Source: Portulaca oleracea (Eukaryota; Streptophyta; Magnoliopsida; Caryophyllales; Portulacaceae). From it: DNA of 64,000 bases. A program made the translations under genes and the position numbers. Below, piece by piece: positions 32,551 through 44,726 of the stretch; position 1 is the stretch's first letter; each line of letters opens with the position of its first letter. Under the pieces are notes generated by a model. That model saw only the letters and a program-made list of their open reading frames with translations. It had not been told where the DNA came from and did not search any database. The stretch lies in assembly GCA_029582165.1 (NCBI GenBank), contig CM055887.1, forward strand, positions 14,734,190 to 14,798,189, in the 5' to 3' direction.

Positions 32551-35500
32551 TTAGTCAGAGAGGCCTACTGAGGCCATACAGAGCCTCAGTTTCCCAACAT
32601 CCACTGGCTTGGTTAGCATGTCAGCCGGGTTCTTACTGCCTGCGATCTTCTCGAGCTTCACTTCACCACTTTCCACCAAGTTTCGAATGAAGTGATATCT
32701 CCTTCTAATATGCTTTGTCTTTGAGTGTAACACCGGATTTTTCGTTAGTTGAATGGCACTCTAGCTGTCACAATGAAGAACACCATCCTGCCCCTGGTCA
32801 AGAACCTCCAAGAAATCCTGCAGCCATATCATTTCTTTGCCTGCCTCGCATGAGCAATATATTCGATCTCAGAGTTGACATAGCAATGCACTTCTGTAAT
32901 CTTGACATCCAACTGATTGCCGAGCCACCAAGAGTGAACACATAGCCTGTTGTACTCTTGCTCCTATCGAAATCCCCACTCAAATCAGCATCTACATAAC
33001 CTTTCAGAACAGGGTTAGTTCTGCCAAACATAAGACAATAATGAGAGGTACCTTTCAAATACCTCAACAACCATTTCACAGCTTCCCAGCGTGATTTCCC
33101 CGGATTGGACATGAAGCGGGACACCGCTCCCACTGCAAAAGAAATATCCGGTCTCGTGCAGACCATGGCGTACATCAAGCTCCCAACTACTGAAGCATAA
33201 GGAACTCTAGCTATGTATTCTTTCTCCTCCTTGGTTCTGGGTTGTTGTTCTTTAGATAATTTGAGATGGTTTGCCATAGGAGTGCCCCTAGGTTTTAAAT
33301 CAGCCACGCTAAACCTCTCTAGCACCCTGTTGATGTAGTCCTCCTGAGACAGCCTCAAAACTCCTTTGTCCCTATCTCTAGTAATCCTCATGCCAAGGAT
33401 TTGATTTGCAGCACCCAAATCCTTCATCTCAAACTCTTTGGACATCCTCTCCTTAAGCCCGGTAATCTCCTTCATGTTTGCTCCTGCAATCAACATATCA
33501 TCCACATAGAGAAGTAGAATAATGTAAGAGTTAGGAAGGCTCTTATAATAACAACATCGATCCTTATCACTCCTCTTGAACCCATTGTTGCACATGAAGG
33601 TGTCAAACTTGATATACCATTGCCTTGGAGCCTGTTTCAACCCATATAGACTTTTTCGAAGTCTACATACCAAGTGTTCCTTCCCTGGAACTTCATATCC
33701 CTCAGGTTGCTTCATATACAAGTCCTCCTCCAAATCTCCATGCAAGAAGGCTGTTTTTACATCCATCTGCTCCATATGTAAATTTTCCACTGCAACCATA
33801 CTAAGGACAATTCTAACAGTGGTTAGTTTCACAACAGGAGAGAAAATCTCATTATAATCAATACCTTCCTTTTGTGAAAATCCCTTAACCACTAATCGAG
33901 CCTTGTACCTCACAACACCATTAGGCTCATTCTTGATCCTGAAAACCCATTTATTCAACAAGGCTTTCTTTCCTGCAGGCAACCTGGTTAGTTCCCAAGT
34001 TTTGTTTTTCTCAAGTGAGGCAATCTCATCATCTATTGCCTGCTCCCACTTGGAACGATCCTCAACCTGCATAGCTTCAGTATAGGATTCTGGCTCACCA
34101 GCATCTGTCAGTAATAAATAATGCAAAGATGGAGAATATCTTTCAGGTGCATTACCTCTGGTAGCCCTCATGGATCTCCTCACAGTGGGTGGTGGAGTTT
34201 GTTCATCATCACTAGAGCTTCCAGTCAACTCTAGTGGATCGGGTTCTTCAGCAGCCTGATGAGTAGTCTGTGGAACTTCCTGTGATGCCCTTGTCTCCAT
34301 TGTTTTCCTCTCCGGTGCACCATCAGAAAACTTGATAGTTTCTGGCTCCATCACCTTTGCTCCCACTAACTCCTTGTTTCCTGAGTCACTTGATGCTTGC
34401 CAGTCTTTATATAACAGATTCTCATTAAAGACTACATCACGGTGTCTCAACATCTTCTTACCATCCCACAGCCTGTATCCAAAAGCATCAGTCCCATAGC
34501 CAACTAAAAAACACTTCTTGGACTTAGGATCCAATTTATCACGCTTGTCAGGATCAGTCATCACATAAGCAGTACAACCAAAAATACGAAGAAAGGAGTA
34601 ATCAACTTTCTTACCACCCCATACCTCCTTAGGTACCTTCAAATCTAAAGGAACCGACGGACTCCTGTTGATTAGGTATGCTGCTGTGTTTATCGTCGCC
34701 ACATATATTTAGGCAGTCCAGCATGAATCCTCATGCTCCTGGCTCTCTCGTTCAGAGTCCGGTTCATCCTCTTTGCTATTCCATTCTGCCGTGGTGTCCC
34801 GGGAATGGTTCTGAGTAATCTAATGTCGTTCTGTTCGCAATATTCCGCGAACTCCTTCTTTTCATACTCTCCTCCATTATCTGTCCTCAAACACTTCACC
34901 TTCAACCCAGTCTGTGTCTCAACCTATGCTTTCCACTTCAAGAAAACACTGAACACATCAGATTTATTCTTCAAAAAATAAACCCATACCTTTCGACTGT
35001 GATCATCAATGAAGGTGACATAATATTGAGCACCACCCATGGAATTGACTGGCGCAGGCTCCCACACATATGAATGCACCAACTCCAACTTCTCTGGTTT
35101 CGGTTCCCTGCCAGTTTTGGTCAAACTGACTCTTTTCTGTTTACCGAGGACACAACTCTCGCAGAGTTCTATATCTTCAGTTTTTAGATTCTCCAAAACG
35201 CCCTTTGAAGCTAGAATCTTCATGCCCTTTTCACTCATATGACCAAGCCTGCAATGCCATAAACTAGAACAAGAAGTAGTATTGACATTAGAAATCACGT
35301 TAGCGCTATCCCTTGTGGAGTACAATGTACCGGATCTCAACCCCTTCGCCACTACCATAACACCTTTCACAATCTTCCATTTTCCATTCCCAAACCCTGC
35401 AGAATAGCCCATCTCATCAAGCTGATTAACAGAGATTAAATTCCTTTTAATACCTGGAATGTCTCTGACATCCTCCAACTTCCAAAGACCACCATTAGCA

Positions 35501-36480
35501 GTCTTAATTGTCACGTCTCCTCTACCTGTTATCTCATAATATTTGTTATCAGCAAGATAAACCCTGCCAAAATTTCCACACCTGAAATTATGAAATAACT
35601 CCCTGTTTGAAGAAACATGAAAGGATGCGCCAGTATCAACAATCCAAGACTCTTCAGGACTAGACACACTCAAGACAAGTGCTTCACAGAGATCTTCAGC
35701 AGAGTTGACAGAGTCACGGTCATTGTTACCCATCCCCTTCTTAGGTTTAGGGCAATCCCTCTTAAAGTGACCTTTATCCCCACAACCATAACACACAACA
35801 TTGCTCATGTCCCTAGGCCTGCTTTTACCCCTGGACTTCGACCGTCCCCTGGAATTACCAGAATTCTTATTGGTCTTCCTACCCCTGACACTTAACGCAA
35901 TTCCCAAAGATTCCTCGCCGGAATTCATCCTGCGAAGACCCTCCTTAAGCAATACAAACTCGACATCATCAAATTTCATCTCGTCAGTATCCTTGGCACT
36001 ACTAAAAGCAGTTACAAGGGTTCTCCAAGACTCAGGCATAGAAGATAATAATACGCAAGCCCTAACATTCTCAGGAAAAGCCATCTTTACTGAAGCAAGT
36101 TGCGATAAAATTTTAGTAATGTCATTAATATGATTAGCCACATCCCCACCTTCAGCCATCTTACAGCTGGTTAATTTAGTGAACAAATATACCTGATTTG
36201 CTGCACTAGGCTTCTCATACATATTCTCCAGTGCCTTCAGCAATTCCTTCGTTGTATTTTTCTCCATGACGTTAAACATGACGTTCTGAGCCAATGACAT
36301 CCTGATTAGGGACATCGTCTGTCGATCCAGCAGATCGTATTCAGCCTGCTCCATCTTTTCCGGCTTCTCCAGTAGTGGAACATGCAGCGACTTTGCATAC
36401 AGCAGATCCTTAATCTGCAACTTCCAGTAGATGAAGTCGGATCCATCAAACTTCTCTATTTCATACTTATCTCCTGCCAT
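32551..36480 (-). pseudogene. Tnt1-like gag-pol polyprotein, nearly intact but with a nonsense codon and frameshifts
   Basis: Minus strand, start ATG at 36480 (MAGDKYEIEKFDG). Domains in order: Gag (UBN2-type, residues about 1-200), zinc knuckle CYGCGDKGHFKRDC (about 230-243), protease WIVDTGASFHVSS (about 280-292), pre-integrase LWHCRLGHMSEKGMKIL, integrase start. The first frame stops at 34924, where a Glu-type codon appears as TAG. Integrase continues in 34905-34690 (CLRTDNGGEYEKKEF), then a frameshift. 34702-32798 holds the integrase end, KAFLVGYG-like linker and reverse transcriptase (KKALLNKWVFRIKNEPNG, MDVKTAFLHGDLEEDLYMK, catalytic LLLYVDDMLIAG). RNase H shifts frame near 32870 and resumes in 32733-32551 (SKTKHIRRRYHFIRNLV, PADMLTKPVDVGKL). 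Few lesions separate it from a working element. It cannot make a full polyprotein as it stands. Confidence 0.93.
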
Positions 36481-36517
36481 TGTTTGAAAGCGAGTTCTCT
36501 TTCACAAACCCTGAGAG

Positions 36518-36529
36518 CTCTGATACCAA
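36518..36529 (-). other. Primer binding site (initiator Met tRNA) of the Tnt1-like element
   Basis: The reverse complement reads TGGTATCAGAGC, the exact copia consensus, one to two bases from the LTR end. Confidence 0.9.
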
Positions 36530-36530
36530 T

Positions 36531-36944
36531 TGTTAGGATCGAAGAGTACTCAAGCAAAACACAAACAATAGGAAATAATAGCGGAAAACAAATAAGAAAT
36601 TTTACACCAGGATTTTAACGTGGAAAAAACCCAAAGCGGGAAAAAAACCACGGAATCGATGCACTAGTAATATGAGGATTACAATACAAGGTTGTGTTTC
36701 TCTCTATCTCACTTGATCTCAGGGATACAAAATAGGGAGAACCTGAACCCCTATATATACTAGAGAAACATGAGAGGAACTAGGTTAACAATAACTGAAA
36801 ACCCTAAAAAACTTGCCGCTCAAAAATATAACACACATATGGGCCTTTGGACGAAGCCCATCAAGGTGTCGCATTGCAGCACCCAAAAACGCAGCCTGCG
36901 TTTTCTTCCTTCTTCGTTCCTCAGTTTGGTCTTCACACCCAACA
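36531..36944 (-). repeat. 5' LTR of the Tnt1-like element
   Basis: TGTTAGGATCG to CACACCCAACA. It contains the palindrome-like ACGCAGCCTGCGT at 36889-36901, flanked by A and T runs, and a TATATATA promoter-like motif near 36752-36760. Confidence 0.93.
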
Positions 36945-36949
36945 CAAGT

Positions 36950-37773
36950 CTTTTCCACTATTAGTGGGTTGCTTGCTTTTCACTCCCACCTTCTCCCCTA
37001 ATTAATTCTACAGCCTGTAAAGTAATGTTGTCAAAATTGATGCCTTCATTTCAACCTTCCTTACCCATCAAATCTTGCCCAGCATGTCTTCACATGGCCA
37101 TTTGACCAAATTGAAAAATATTGCCCCTGATACAATATCATTGCTTTTCCTTGAAATGACTCATGTGTACTCTCCTCCAACCCCTCCAAGACACAAGTTT
37201 GGTTGTCTTACACCTGCCTCCCGCTAATAATCAACTCCATCCATAACACAAGCTAAACACCCATCCATTGAAGACCACCTCCCTGCCATTAAAGAACCTT
37301 CATATTACTATGGGTAACCACATTCATCCACAACACAACCATTAAACCTTCAAATGGATGAGTTAATGGGTTCAATCTGCATCGACGACCATGGCTACCG
37401 AGAGATCGACATCCACCTTCAAAACCCAATTCAACACACCCAATCATCCACATGAATCTCTCTCATCTATCCCTATTCCAATCAAAACCATTCAGGACCC
37501 AAACCAAACACCCACCGGACGACTACAACCCTACAACTGAAGGTATATTTGTTGGTTTTCTCAAAAGAAGACAACATCCTCAACTGTTATAGTTCACCCA
37601 AGGCCACCAAACCAAACCTCCCTAATTTGAGACTGACTTGTATGCATCACGAACTCTACAGAAAAACTAACTTTCTACCCAAAAATCACACACACAGCAC
37701 AACTTATCCATTCCTTGTCCAATTTCCATTCAAAACATGCTAAAGTTTTTATGGATTTTTTCTTCTCCCCTCA
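36950..37773. other. Non-coding spacer downstream of the 37774-38760 frame
   Basis: No conserved frame is visible on either strand. If the neighbouring frame is a LINE ORF1, the expected ORF2 endonuclease is not found here. Confidence 0.4.
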
Positions 37774-38760
37774 CTATAACCTCACACTTCCAGGCCACAC
37801 GCTCATTTTACTCAGAATGGCCAATTTCACCTTCGAATATTGCTCGGCTTTCTTGTTCTGTTTAGCTTTCATGAATCCCGAACACTGACCAAAATTTATA
37901 GTCTTTCTTGCAATCAACTGACGTGTTTGCTCGATGGATTCGCTATGGCTATTGTCTGAGCAATAGTCTCCTTCAGCCTCTTCAATAATCAAGGTATTAT
38001 CCTCCTCAAAATCTTGGTTATTTTCTTGAGAATTCTCTACACCGTATCTTGGCACTGTTAATGCTTGAGCACTATTTTCTTGGCTAACTGTATAATTTTG
38101 ATCTTCCGAAGACTCTTCATGTTCCATAGGTGTATGTTGGTTACTGCCTTCCAATAAATGATGAGCATTGGATATCAGAGAATTAATCACTGACTGCTCA
38201 AAGTGTTGTGGCTGTAAATTTCTTTCCATTAATGCAGTATCATTTCCCGAGTTTTGGTGTGGGGCTTGAGGCTCACCCCATTCACAGATACCCAACGCAT
38301 CAAACAACTGTAACTTCAATTGTTTGGTCTTTTCTTCCATCCTCTTCACCTCCTCCATGTATCCACTTTGTGACAGATGACGGATGACTACATTGGGATT
38401 GTTCCTCCTGCTCCTCGGTACCCCTGCTGTTTCTTCATCTTCCGAGCAGCTCCAGTTACACCGATTTCCTAAGGCAGCCATGGTCTCCATGGGAGTTTCC
38501 TGAACCCTATCCACATTTGTCATCAAATTACTTGGCCCACCGTGGCTAGGATTTTCTTGTGATCCTAACTGATCTCTGCGTGCACAATACGATCCTCTCT
38601 CTGTATTCTTCGAATTATAAGGCATGTACTTGGACATAATCCCCCTTATGTATACCCTGAAAGAACAATCTTGTATGTCTAATAATATTTCACCATAAAT
38701 TTTCTTCATGACATTAGTCAAGACTAATGCTTGCGCTGCTTCAAAATCCTCGGAGATATT
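37774..38760 (-). CDS. Unrecognised open frame, possibly a LINE ORF1 remnant
   Basis: Minus-strand frame of 315 codons from the ATG at 38721. The open frame extends a little further upstream (NISEDFEAAQALVL up to about 38760), so the ATG is probably internal. The start (KKIYGEILLDIQDCSFRVYI) is folded-looking; the remainder is polar, rich in Gln, Asn, Ser and Glu, with acidic stretches (DFEEDNTLIIEEAEGD) and a basic tail near the C-terminus. The length and style resemble the C-terminal half of plant LINE ORF1 proteins, but I see no zinc knuckle and no ORF2 beyond it. It is open for nearly 1 kb in a decayed region, which is notable. Function unknown. Confidence 0.4.
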   Translation of the reverse strand, partial: NISEDFEAAQALVLTNVMKKIYGEILLDIQDCSFRVYIRGIMSKYMPYNSKNTERGSYCARRDQLGSQENPSHGGPSNLMTNVDRVQETPMETMAALGNRCNWSCSEDEETAGVPRSRRNNPNVVIRHLSQSGYMEEVKRMEEKTKQLKLQLFDALGICEWGEPQAPHQNSGNDTALMERNLQPQHFEQSVINSLISNAHHLLEGSNQHTPMEHEESSEDQNYTVSQENSAQALTVPRYGVENSQENNQDFEEDNTLIIEEAEGDYCSDNSHSESIEQTRQLIARKTINFGQCSGFMKAKQNKKAEQYSKVKLAILSKMSVWPGSVRL

Positions 38761-38971
38761 TGTTCCAACTCAGTCGCTTAAAGGCCTTTTCTACATCATT
38801 TCAGATACATTTCTCTTTCTTGATCATCCTATTTCTCACTACATGAAAAACGACATGCTTCTACACTTGTATACCCACAAATATTTAAATGAGGGTGAAA
38901 AACGCGAGCTAGTAATTTTATACTCTTTCATCATTCAACACAAACTAAGAGCGATAAGACATTAAGCACAG

Positions 38972-39538
38972 TGTTAGGATCAGAATTCGGATACGAGACC
39001 TCTTGATAGGGATTAGATTCAGATTGACCCGGATCTAATATTGCAGCGGAAGAAAACAAGATAATTAATTTAGGGATATAGGTATTGAGAAAATAAACAA
39101 GATTAATGTAAGAGTGATGAAGACAAAATTTTTATTGCAGATAAAATCCACTATAATGGAGAGATTACAAAGGGTATCCCAAACGGCTGTATAACACAAC
39201 AAGATCAAGAAGGAAAGATCTCAAACGGTTGTAGCACAACGGGAGAAGACATATCTCAAAGAAGGGTAACGAGATATAAGGGATATTACAATCTCATAAA
39301 AGAAACTTTCAAAGTGGAATAAATAAAAGGAGATCTCATAAATTAAGGTGTCGTAGAGGCACATAATTTGGCCACACCCAAACTTAGTTGAATAACCTAG
39401 TATTCATAGCAAACCCAAGTAGGCATAGAATACTCTTCTAGTCGCACTCCACTGCATGGAGCCCAAACAGTATCAATAAGGAAAATAATTATTTATTTCC
39501 AAACTTGAGTCTTAATGGATTTGGGACACTACCCAACA
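38972..39538. mobile_element. Probable solo copia LTR
   Basis: It begins TGTTAGGATCAG and ends CACTACCCAACA, the same kind of ends as the Tnt1-like LTR (TGTTAGGATCG / CACACCCAACA) but with different body sequence. The flanks CACAG and CACTT agree in only three bases, so the duplication is eroded or absent. No coding region. Confidence 0.6.
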
Positions 39539-40279
39539 CACACTTATAAGTGTACCGACATATTATAAGAGTCCTACCACGCTTATTAAGTGGGGTGGTT
39601 GTTGATTCTAAAGGAAACGTTTCTTTCCCCGCATGATAAGCGTGGTTGGGTGCTATTAATTTTTTAATTATAATTTATTTGAATATTTTAAAAAAAATAT
39701 TTAAAAAATTTTAGTAATAATTTTTTATTATATCCATCTATTAGTTAAAGATAAAATAGAAGATTAAGAAAAAAGAAGTCAAATGTATTTATATATATAG
39801 AATATTGAATTAATTACTAGAATCAAATAAATTTTGATACTCAAATGGTAAACGTTTGGGTAGTCATTCCTCTTTATCCGCTAAAGTCGGAATTTAATTT
39901 CGAATTTATGTTCGAAACAAAAAATAGTAATAAGATGAATATTGGTGTGTAAGTGATGTCAATGGTCATATTTATAAGTGCGGGAATACAACCCCTTACC
40001 ATGTTTAATAAGCAAAGTAGAGCATGGCACTGATGGGAAGATGATTTGCTTGAGTTAAGGCCGGATGATGATGAATCAAAAAAATACACCGAAACTTAAG
40101 GAACTCTTGAAGACTATTTGATGAACATTTGAAAAGAGGAAGGATATGATCTTGAATAAAGTTTGAACACCACCAAAAACTAATACCCACCAAGTATTAA
40201 TAAAAGGATTATGCTTTCTTTAATCAATAAACATGGTATGAAGATCCTTCCTTATATTCCTATATTACTCCCTAAACTA
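39539..40279. other. AT-rich spacer
   Basis: A short imperfect inverted repeat (ACCACGCTTATTAAG / GATAAGCGTGGT) lies at about 39577-39636. No gene. Confidence 0.4.
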
Positions 40280-40288
40280 ATTTGTAAT

Positions 40289-40845
40289 AAAATGATTGTG
40301 AGGTACCTTTTATTTTGTGGTATCTATTATCAGGCCCTATAATTTTAAAACTAATTATGAGGTTCCCATATTTACTTGATATCTAATTTTTTGGTCGAAT
40401 TTAACTGACTTTCATCACTGGAGTAATCAATAACGAAATGCCCTTATAAATTCCGGTGTTGACTCAACTTTTTCTTTTTATCCAATTTGACTTTACTTTG
40501 ATAGTTTCGGGAATTGATGATTATATATTTTTGAAGGCTTATTTTTCATGACAAATGGTTGTACGTCCAGTAGCAAACTAGAGTAGTGAAGGAGAAGAAT
40601 TATGAGGAAAGAGGGAAGAAAGAAGTAGAATGAAACTCTAAATGAAAACAAATAAGCAATGGGCAAATTTGAAATGAATTCAATTAAGTTTCCAGCGCAA
40701 GAGACTCATCTGAAAATTCACGCCCCTCACTGGAATTAGTTAACAAAATTAGATACCAAATAAATATAAAGACCTCATAATTAGTTTTAAAATTGTAGGG
40801 CGCTCATAATAGATACCACAAAATAAAAGAGACTTCAAAGTTATT
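40289..40845. mobile_element. Mutator-type MITE with about 105-bp inverted ends
   Basis: The arms 40289-40392 and 40745-40845 are inverted copies, sharing TTTTATTTTGTGGTATCTAT and AATTTTAAAACTAATTATGA. The flanks ATTTGTAAT (40280-40288) and TTTTGTAAT (40846-40854) form a 9-bp duplication with one difference, as expected for Mutator-like elements. Confidence 0.75.
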
Positions 40846-41026
40846 TTTTGTAATTAACACCCATCTCTAGTGATTACCAGCAAAATTGACATCAAGTACA
40901 GATTTTCTATTTTTCGTAAATCATCTTTGTTTAGTTGGCTTCCCACCAATAGTCCAATACTCTACATATATATATATATATAGGTATTGTTTGCTTAATG
41001 ATCCAGCCAGCTAACTAGCCACCTTA

Positions 41027-41693
41027 AGGTTTTGTTCGGCAGAATCAACGTTTTATGTAACGTATAGCTGTTTGGTTAGTGGATAGTTGTTTCAGCAGCG
41101 GATAACTATTACATATTAGCTATTAGCGGATAGCTGTTTAACTAAATTTTTGAAACCAAGAGTTCGTTAAAATTAGCGGTTTCATTGTATGGTGCATCTA
41201 AAATGACAAAAAAGCCCAAACTATTATTATTATTATTATTATCATTATTATTATTATCATCATTAATATTATTATTATTATTATCATTATCATTACTATT
41301 ATTATTATTATTAGTATTATTATTATCATTACTATTATTACTATAAATGAAATTTTGAATAACTAAATTTACACCAAATTCTACAATTAAATAATAAATT
41401 AATTAGAGAAAAATATTCTATAAAAAAAATTGATAAGGTAGTAATGATAACAGAGGTGAGTACTGAGCAATGTCAGATTCATTTATGAAGGCTCAAGTAA
41501 TAAGATTATTAGTGGAATATAAAGTGACAAACGCTAATTCATGTTTAAACATAACTCATAGTAATGTTTAGAAAAAGTTATGTTAAACGCTAATTATTGA
41601 AATTATTTACTAATTTACTGAACAGATAAAATTGAATAACATATAGTTTTGACCAGTCAATACTCTAAACGTAATATGATGCCGAACAGACTC
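41027..41693. mobile_element. Harbinger-type TIR element with internal TTA microsatellite
   Basis: Ends AGGTTTTGTTCGGCAG and (reverse complement) GAGTCTGTTCGGCATC, with TTA at 41024-41026 and 41694-41696. Subterminal phrases such as GGATAGCTGTTT are repeated inside. No transposase. Confidence 0.65.
41222..41343 (+). repeat. (ATT)n microsatellite with ATC variants
   Basis: About 120 bp of ATT triplets with regular ATC interruptions, inside the TIR element at 41027-41693. Confidence 0.95.
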
Positions 41694-41696
41694 TTA

Positions 41697-43507
41697 TAAA
41701 AAGAGATCAGTAGCTCTAAAGTTGTTGCTTTATAAAAGGCAAGAGCTTCCAAAGTTCTAAATAGGGCACATTGAACGGATGAGAGCCTTGAGAGGGCCTA
41801 TGTGGGGCTCAATAGTCAACTTACTGTTACAATTTTGAATGTTATTTTTTTTTGAAAATTTTGATATGATATTTTAATAACAATTAATATATTATATTTT
41901 TAGAATGATATTTTTTATTATGAATATAATGATACTAATTTTATATAACAAATTATTCTGCATATTAAAAAAATTTTGATCCAAATTTTTGAAATATAAT
42001 CATATAATTTTTAAAGAGATTATTAATATGGAAAGGAAGAAATATAAATTCTATATGTTAATAATACAGCACCCAAATCACGACGGCTTCCACATCAAAT
42101 CACCTCTTGATTTTTAAAATAAAGTAAATGACTTAACTTATATGATCATTATTTGATCAGACCTATATTTTATTTAAGTAAATATATACTACAGGTAATA
42201 GGGATTTGAGAGGATTCAAATTAGTTGCGAGATTCTTTTTGTTAACTCTAGCTAGCCAAAATCGCACAGATTATTATAAATTAAATTAAATTTCTAATAT
42301 TATTCGTTAATTTTTTTTTTCAAAAAAGTGATTACTATGAAGTATTTTTTTTTTTAGAGAGGTAAGTAAGATGTAAGTAAAGTAGGAAAATTAAGCAAGT
42401 ATGTGTAACTGTTGAAAGATAAAGTAATATAACTAATAAGATAAGTCACTTAAGTTACATCACTTAAATATATAATTTTTTAAATATATATTTTATAATT
42501 TTTAATAAGGGGTGTAAATAAAGTAAATCACATTAGTCACATTACATAACCGATATATGAATTTTTAAATATATTATATAAAATATTTTAAATAGTGTAA
42601 GTATGACAAGTAAATGTAGGTAGTAATTTTTGTACTTACATCCTTAAAGAATAGAACATAACATCTACTTTTAAATTGAAACACTAATAAACTCACCTGC
42701 AAAAGAAAAAATAAAAAATTTGGAATTTATTGTCCAGGCTCTTTACAAAGGTAAACAATTCATAACATTATTCTGTCCACTCCTTCCAAATTCTACTAAA
42801 TCCATCTAAACCTATCTATAGAGGAAAAATGTGAAAAGTATTTTTCACTGTACCAAATATAACCTTGTATGACAAAGGATTTCCATGAAGGCTAGGTTTG
42901 GCATATACAACACGGCCGCAGATAAGAATTGATGAGGTAAGTTGAATGCATGATTTATGTTGGAGCAGTTCAAAGATATTACTTCTCAAATAGATTACTT
43001 CTATATTCTAAATCAAATGGTTTGGGGATGGATGAATTGAGTTAGGAAGGATGAGGCAATGAGGGACCCCTATATAATGTATGAGACAAATATGTAGGAC
43101 TCAGTCAAATTAGAAGACCCCACAGCCCTCCCTGAGTTGTTGAGAAAGTGTTGGGAAATTAATAGGACCATTGGGATATATATGGGGTTGTGGCTCAGGC
43201 AGGAGGTAGGCCCTACAGTTGCGTAATGCATGTGGGACCCAACAGCCGCCCTTTCTAGCTCCTTTGGAATCTAACAGAATCTAGTGGTTCACATTTACTC
43301 TTGATTCTTCCGCTGATACCAACCTCCATTCCTTCCCCAAGCTTCGATGAGCCCCAGTCCTGATATTTTTCAATCCCCGTGGATAATATAGTAAACTAAT
43401 TTGTAAATTGATATCTTTTTTAGAAAAACATATTAATATTCATATTAAAGAACAATATTAAAAATTTAGTAATATATGAGCTTTTGTTTTCTTATTTTAT
43501 TTATATA
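41697..43507. other. Long non-coding stretch, no gene recognised
   Basis: AT-rich with homopolymer runs. The part around 42360-42600 resembles 19620-19860 in inverted orientation. The less AT-rich 43000-43330 part may be single-copy but has no frame I can support. Confidence 0.4.
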
Positions 43508-44726
43508 TGTTCGGGTGCGGTAATTTGGGGTTTCCTAAAAGAAGGGTTGTCGTATCCGTAGGGATGATGTGTCAGGTTAATAGGAATTGGTTTGGTAGGG
43601 TTTCAAATTGCGAAAAAGCAGTAAATAATAATAAAACTAAAGTAAACAGGAATTGAAAACAGTAATTACTAAAACAAACATGAAGCGATAATTAAAAACC
43701 TAATCTAATCAAACACGAACTAGAATGAATTAAGATGAACACTTAGAAAAATCAATATCATGCATGCAAGAACTAATAAAAAGAGACAATTAAATATTAA
43801 CCAACTAACAACCTAAATTGCAGGGAAGAAAATTAAACTACTAGCAATGCGAAATAACAAATTAACTAACAAAATTGAAAGATTTGATGAAATTAAGGGA
43901 AAAGAGTATACCGAAAGTCTTCTCTTCACTCTACCTCCCCTTGCTAGCATCACGAACTCTCCCGAACAAACAAAAGTCGTGATTCGGATTACTAAGAATT
44001 CCCCAAATCCTCACTTGGAAGGAGAATTTGTGAACCCTTAATCCTCCTCTTTCACTAAAAATTGGAATTTGCTTGTGAACTAATACTAATAACTCGAAGT
44101 AACAAGACTAGGAAATAAAAAGCGAGAAGAATGAGAATTACAAACTTGAATTGCATTAAAGATTGAACGAGTGAATTACAATCGAAGAATAACGGTAGCA
44201 AAAGCAAGAAAAACGATGAACTAAACCCTAGAACAATAATGCTAAGAACGAGTAAACCTAAAAAAACAACTATGATCATTCTCGATGAAAATAATTCTTA
44301 TTTTTGACTCGCGGCGGCTAGGTCTTTTTATAAGCAGTTAGTGAAAAACGCAGCCAGCGTTTTGTATTCCGTCTTTGAGTTTTCCATAGAAAAACGTACG
44401 TAGCCAGCGTTTTGTATTACTCGACTTTTCTCACTTTTTGTCTCAGGCGCTGCCTGCGTTTTAAAAACGCTGCCAGTGTTATTGTCTTTCCCTCACTCTT
44501 GGGCCGAATCTAGCGCGATTGGGCCGCTTCCTTTAATTCTTCTTCTCATTTTCTTTTCAATTCTCCAATTCTCTCTTAAATTTTCATATTTTCTCCACAT
44601 TTGTTCACTTCTCGATGAATTTGGATTAAGATCTGCAAATCACACTAACTTTTCAATCAAGTGAAGAAATCCCAACAAAAAATACTCAATTTACGGTCTT
44701 AATTCGGCTCAAAATGAGACCGAACA
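43508..44726 (-). repeat. 3' LTR of the gag-only element (uninterrupted, about 1.2 kb)
   Basis: Plus strand starts TGTTCGGGTGCGG and ends GAGACCGAACA. It holds 13-bp ACGC(A/T)GCC(A/T)GCGT-type motifs at 44348-44360, 44398-44410, 44447-44459 and 44467-44479, upstream (in element sense) of AT-rich sequence. Confidence 0.85.

Larger units (their letters stand above)
32063..36944 (-). mobile_element. Near-complete Ty1/copia element, Tnt1/Tork-like, 4.9 kb
   Basis: LTRs 32063-32471 and 36531-36944 are flanked by a perfect CAAGT duplication (32058-32062, 36945-36949). Minus-strand primer site TGGTATCAGAGC sits at 36518-36529; the polypurine tract (AAGTGGGAGA) adjoins the left LTR. The two LTRs differ by roughly seven substitutions plus one indel cluster by eye, so the insertion is relatively recent. 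Confidence 0.95.

Noticed and set aside
39577..39636. Short inverted repeat as a terminator or MITE
   Set aside because: Imperfect, without target duplications or related copies in the window.
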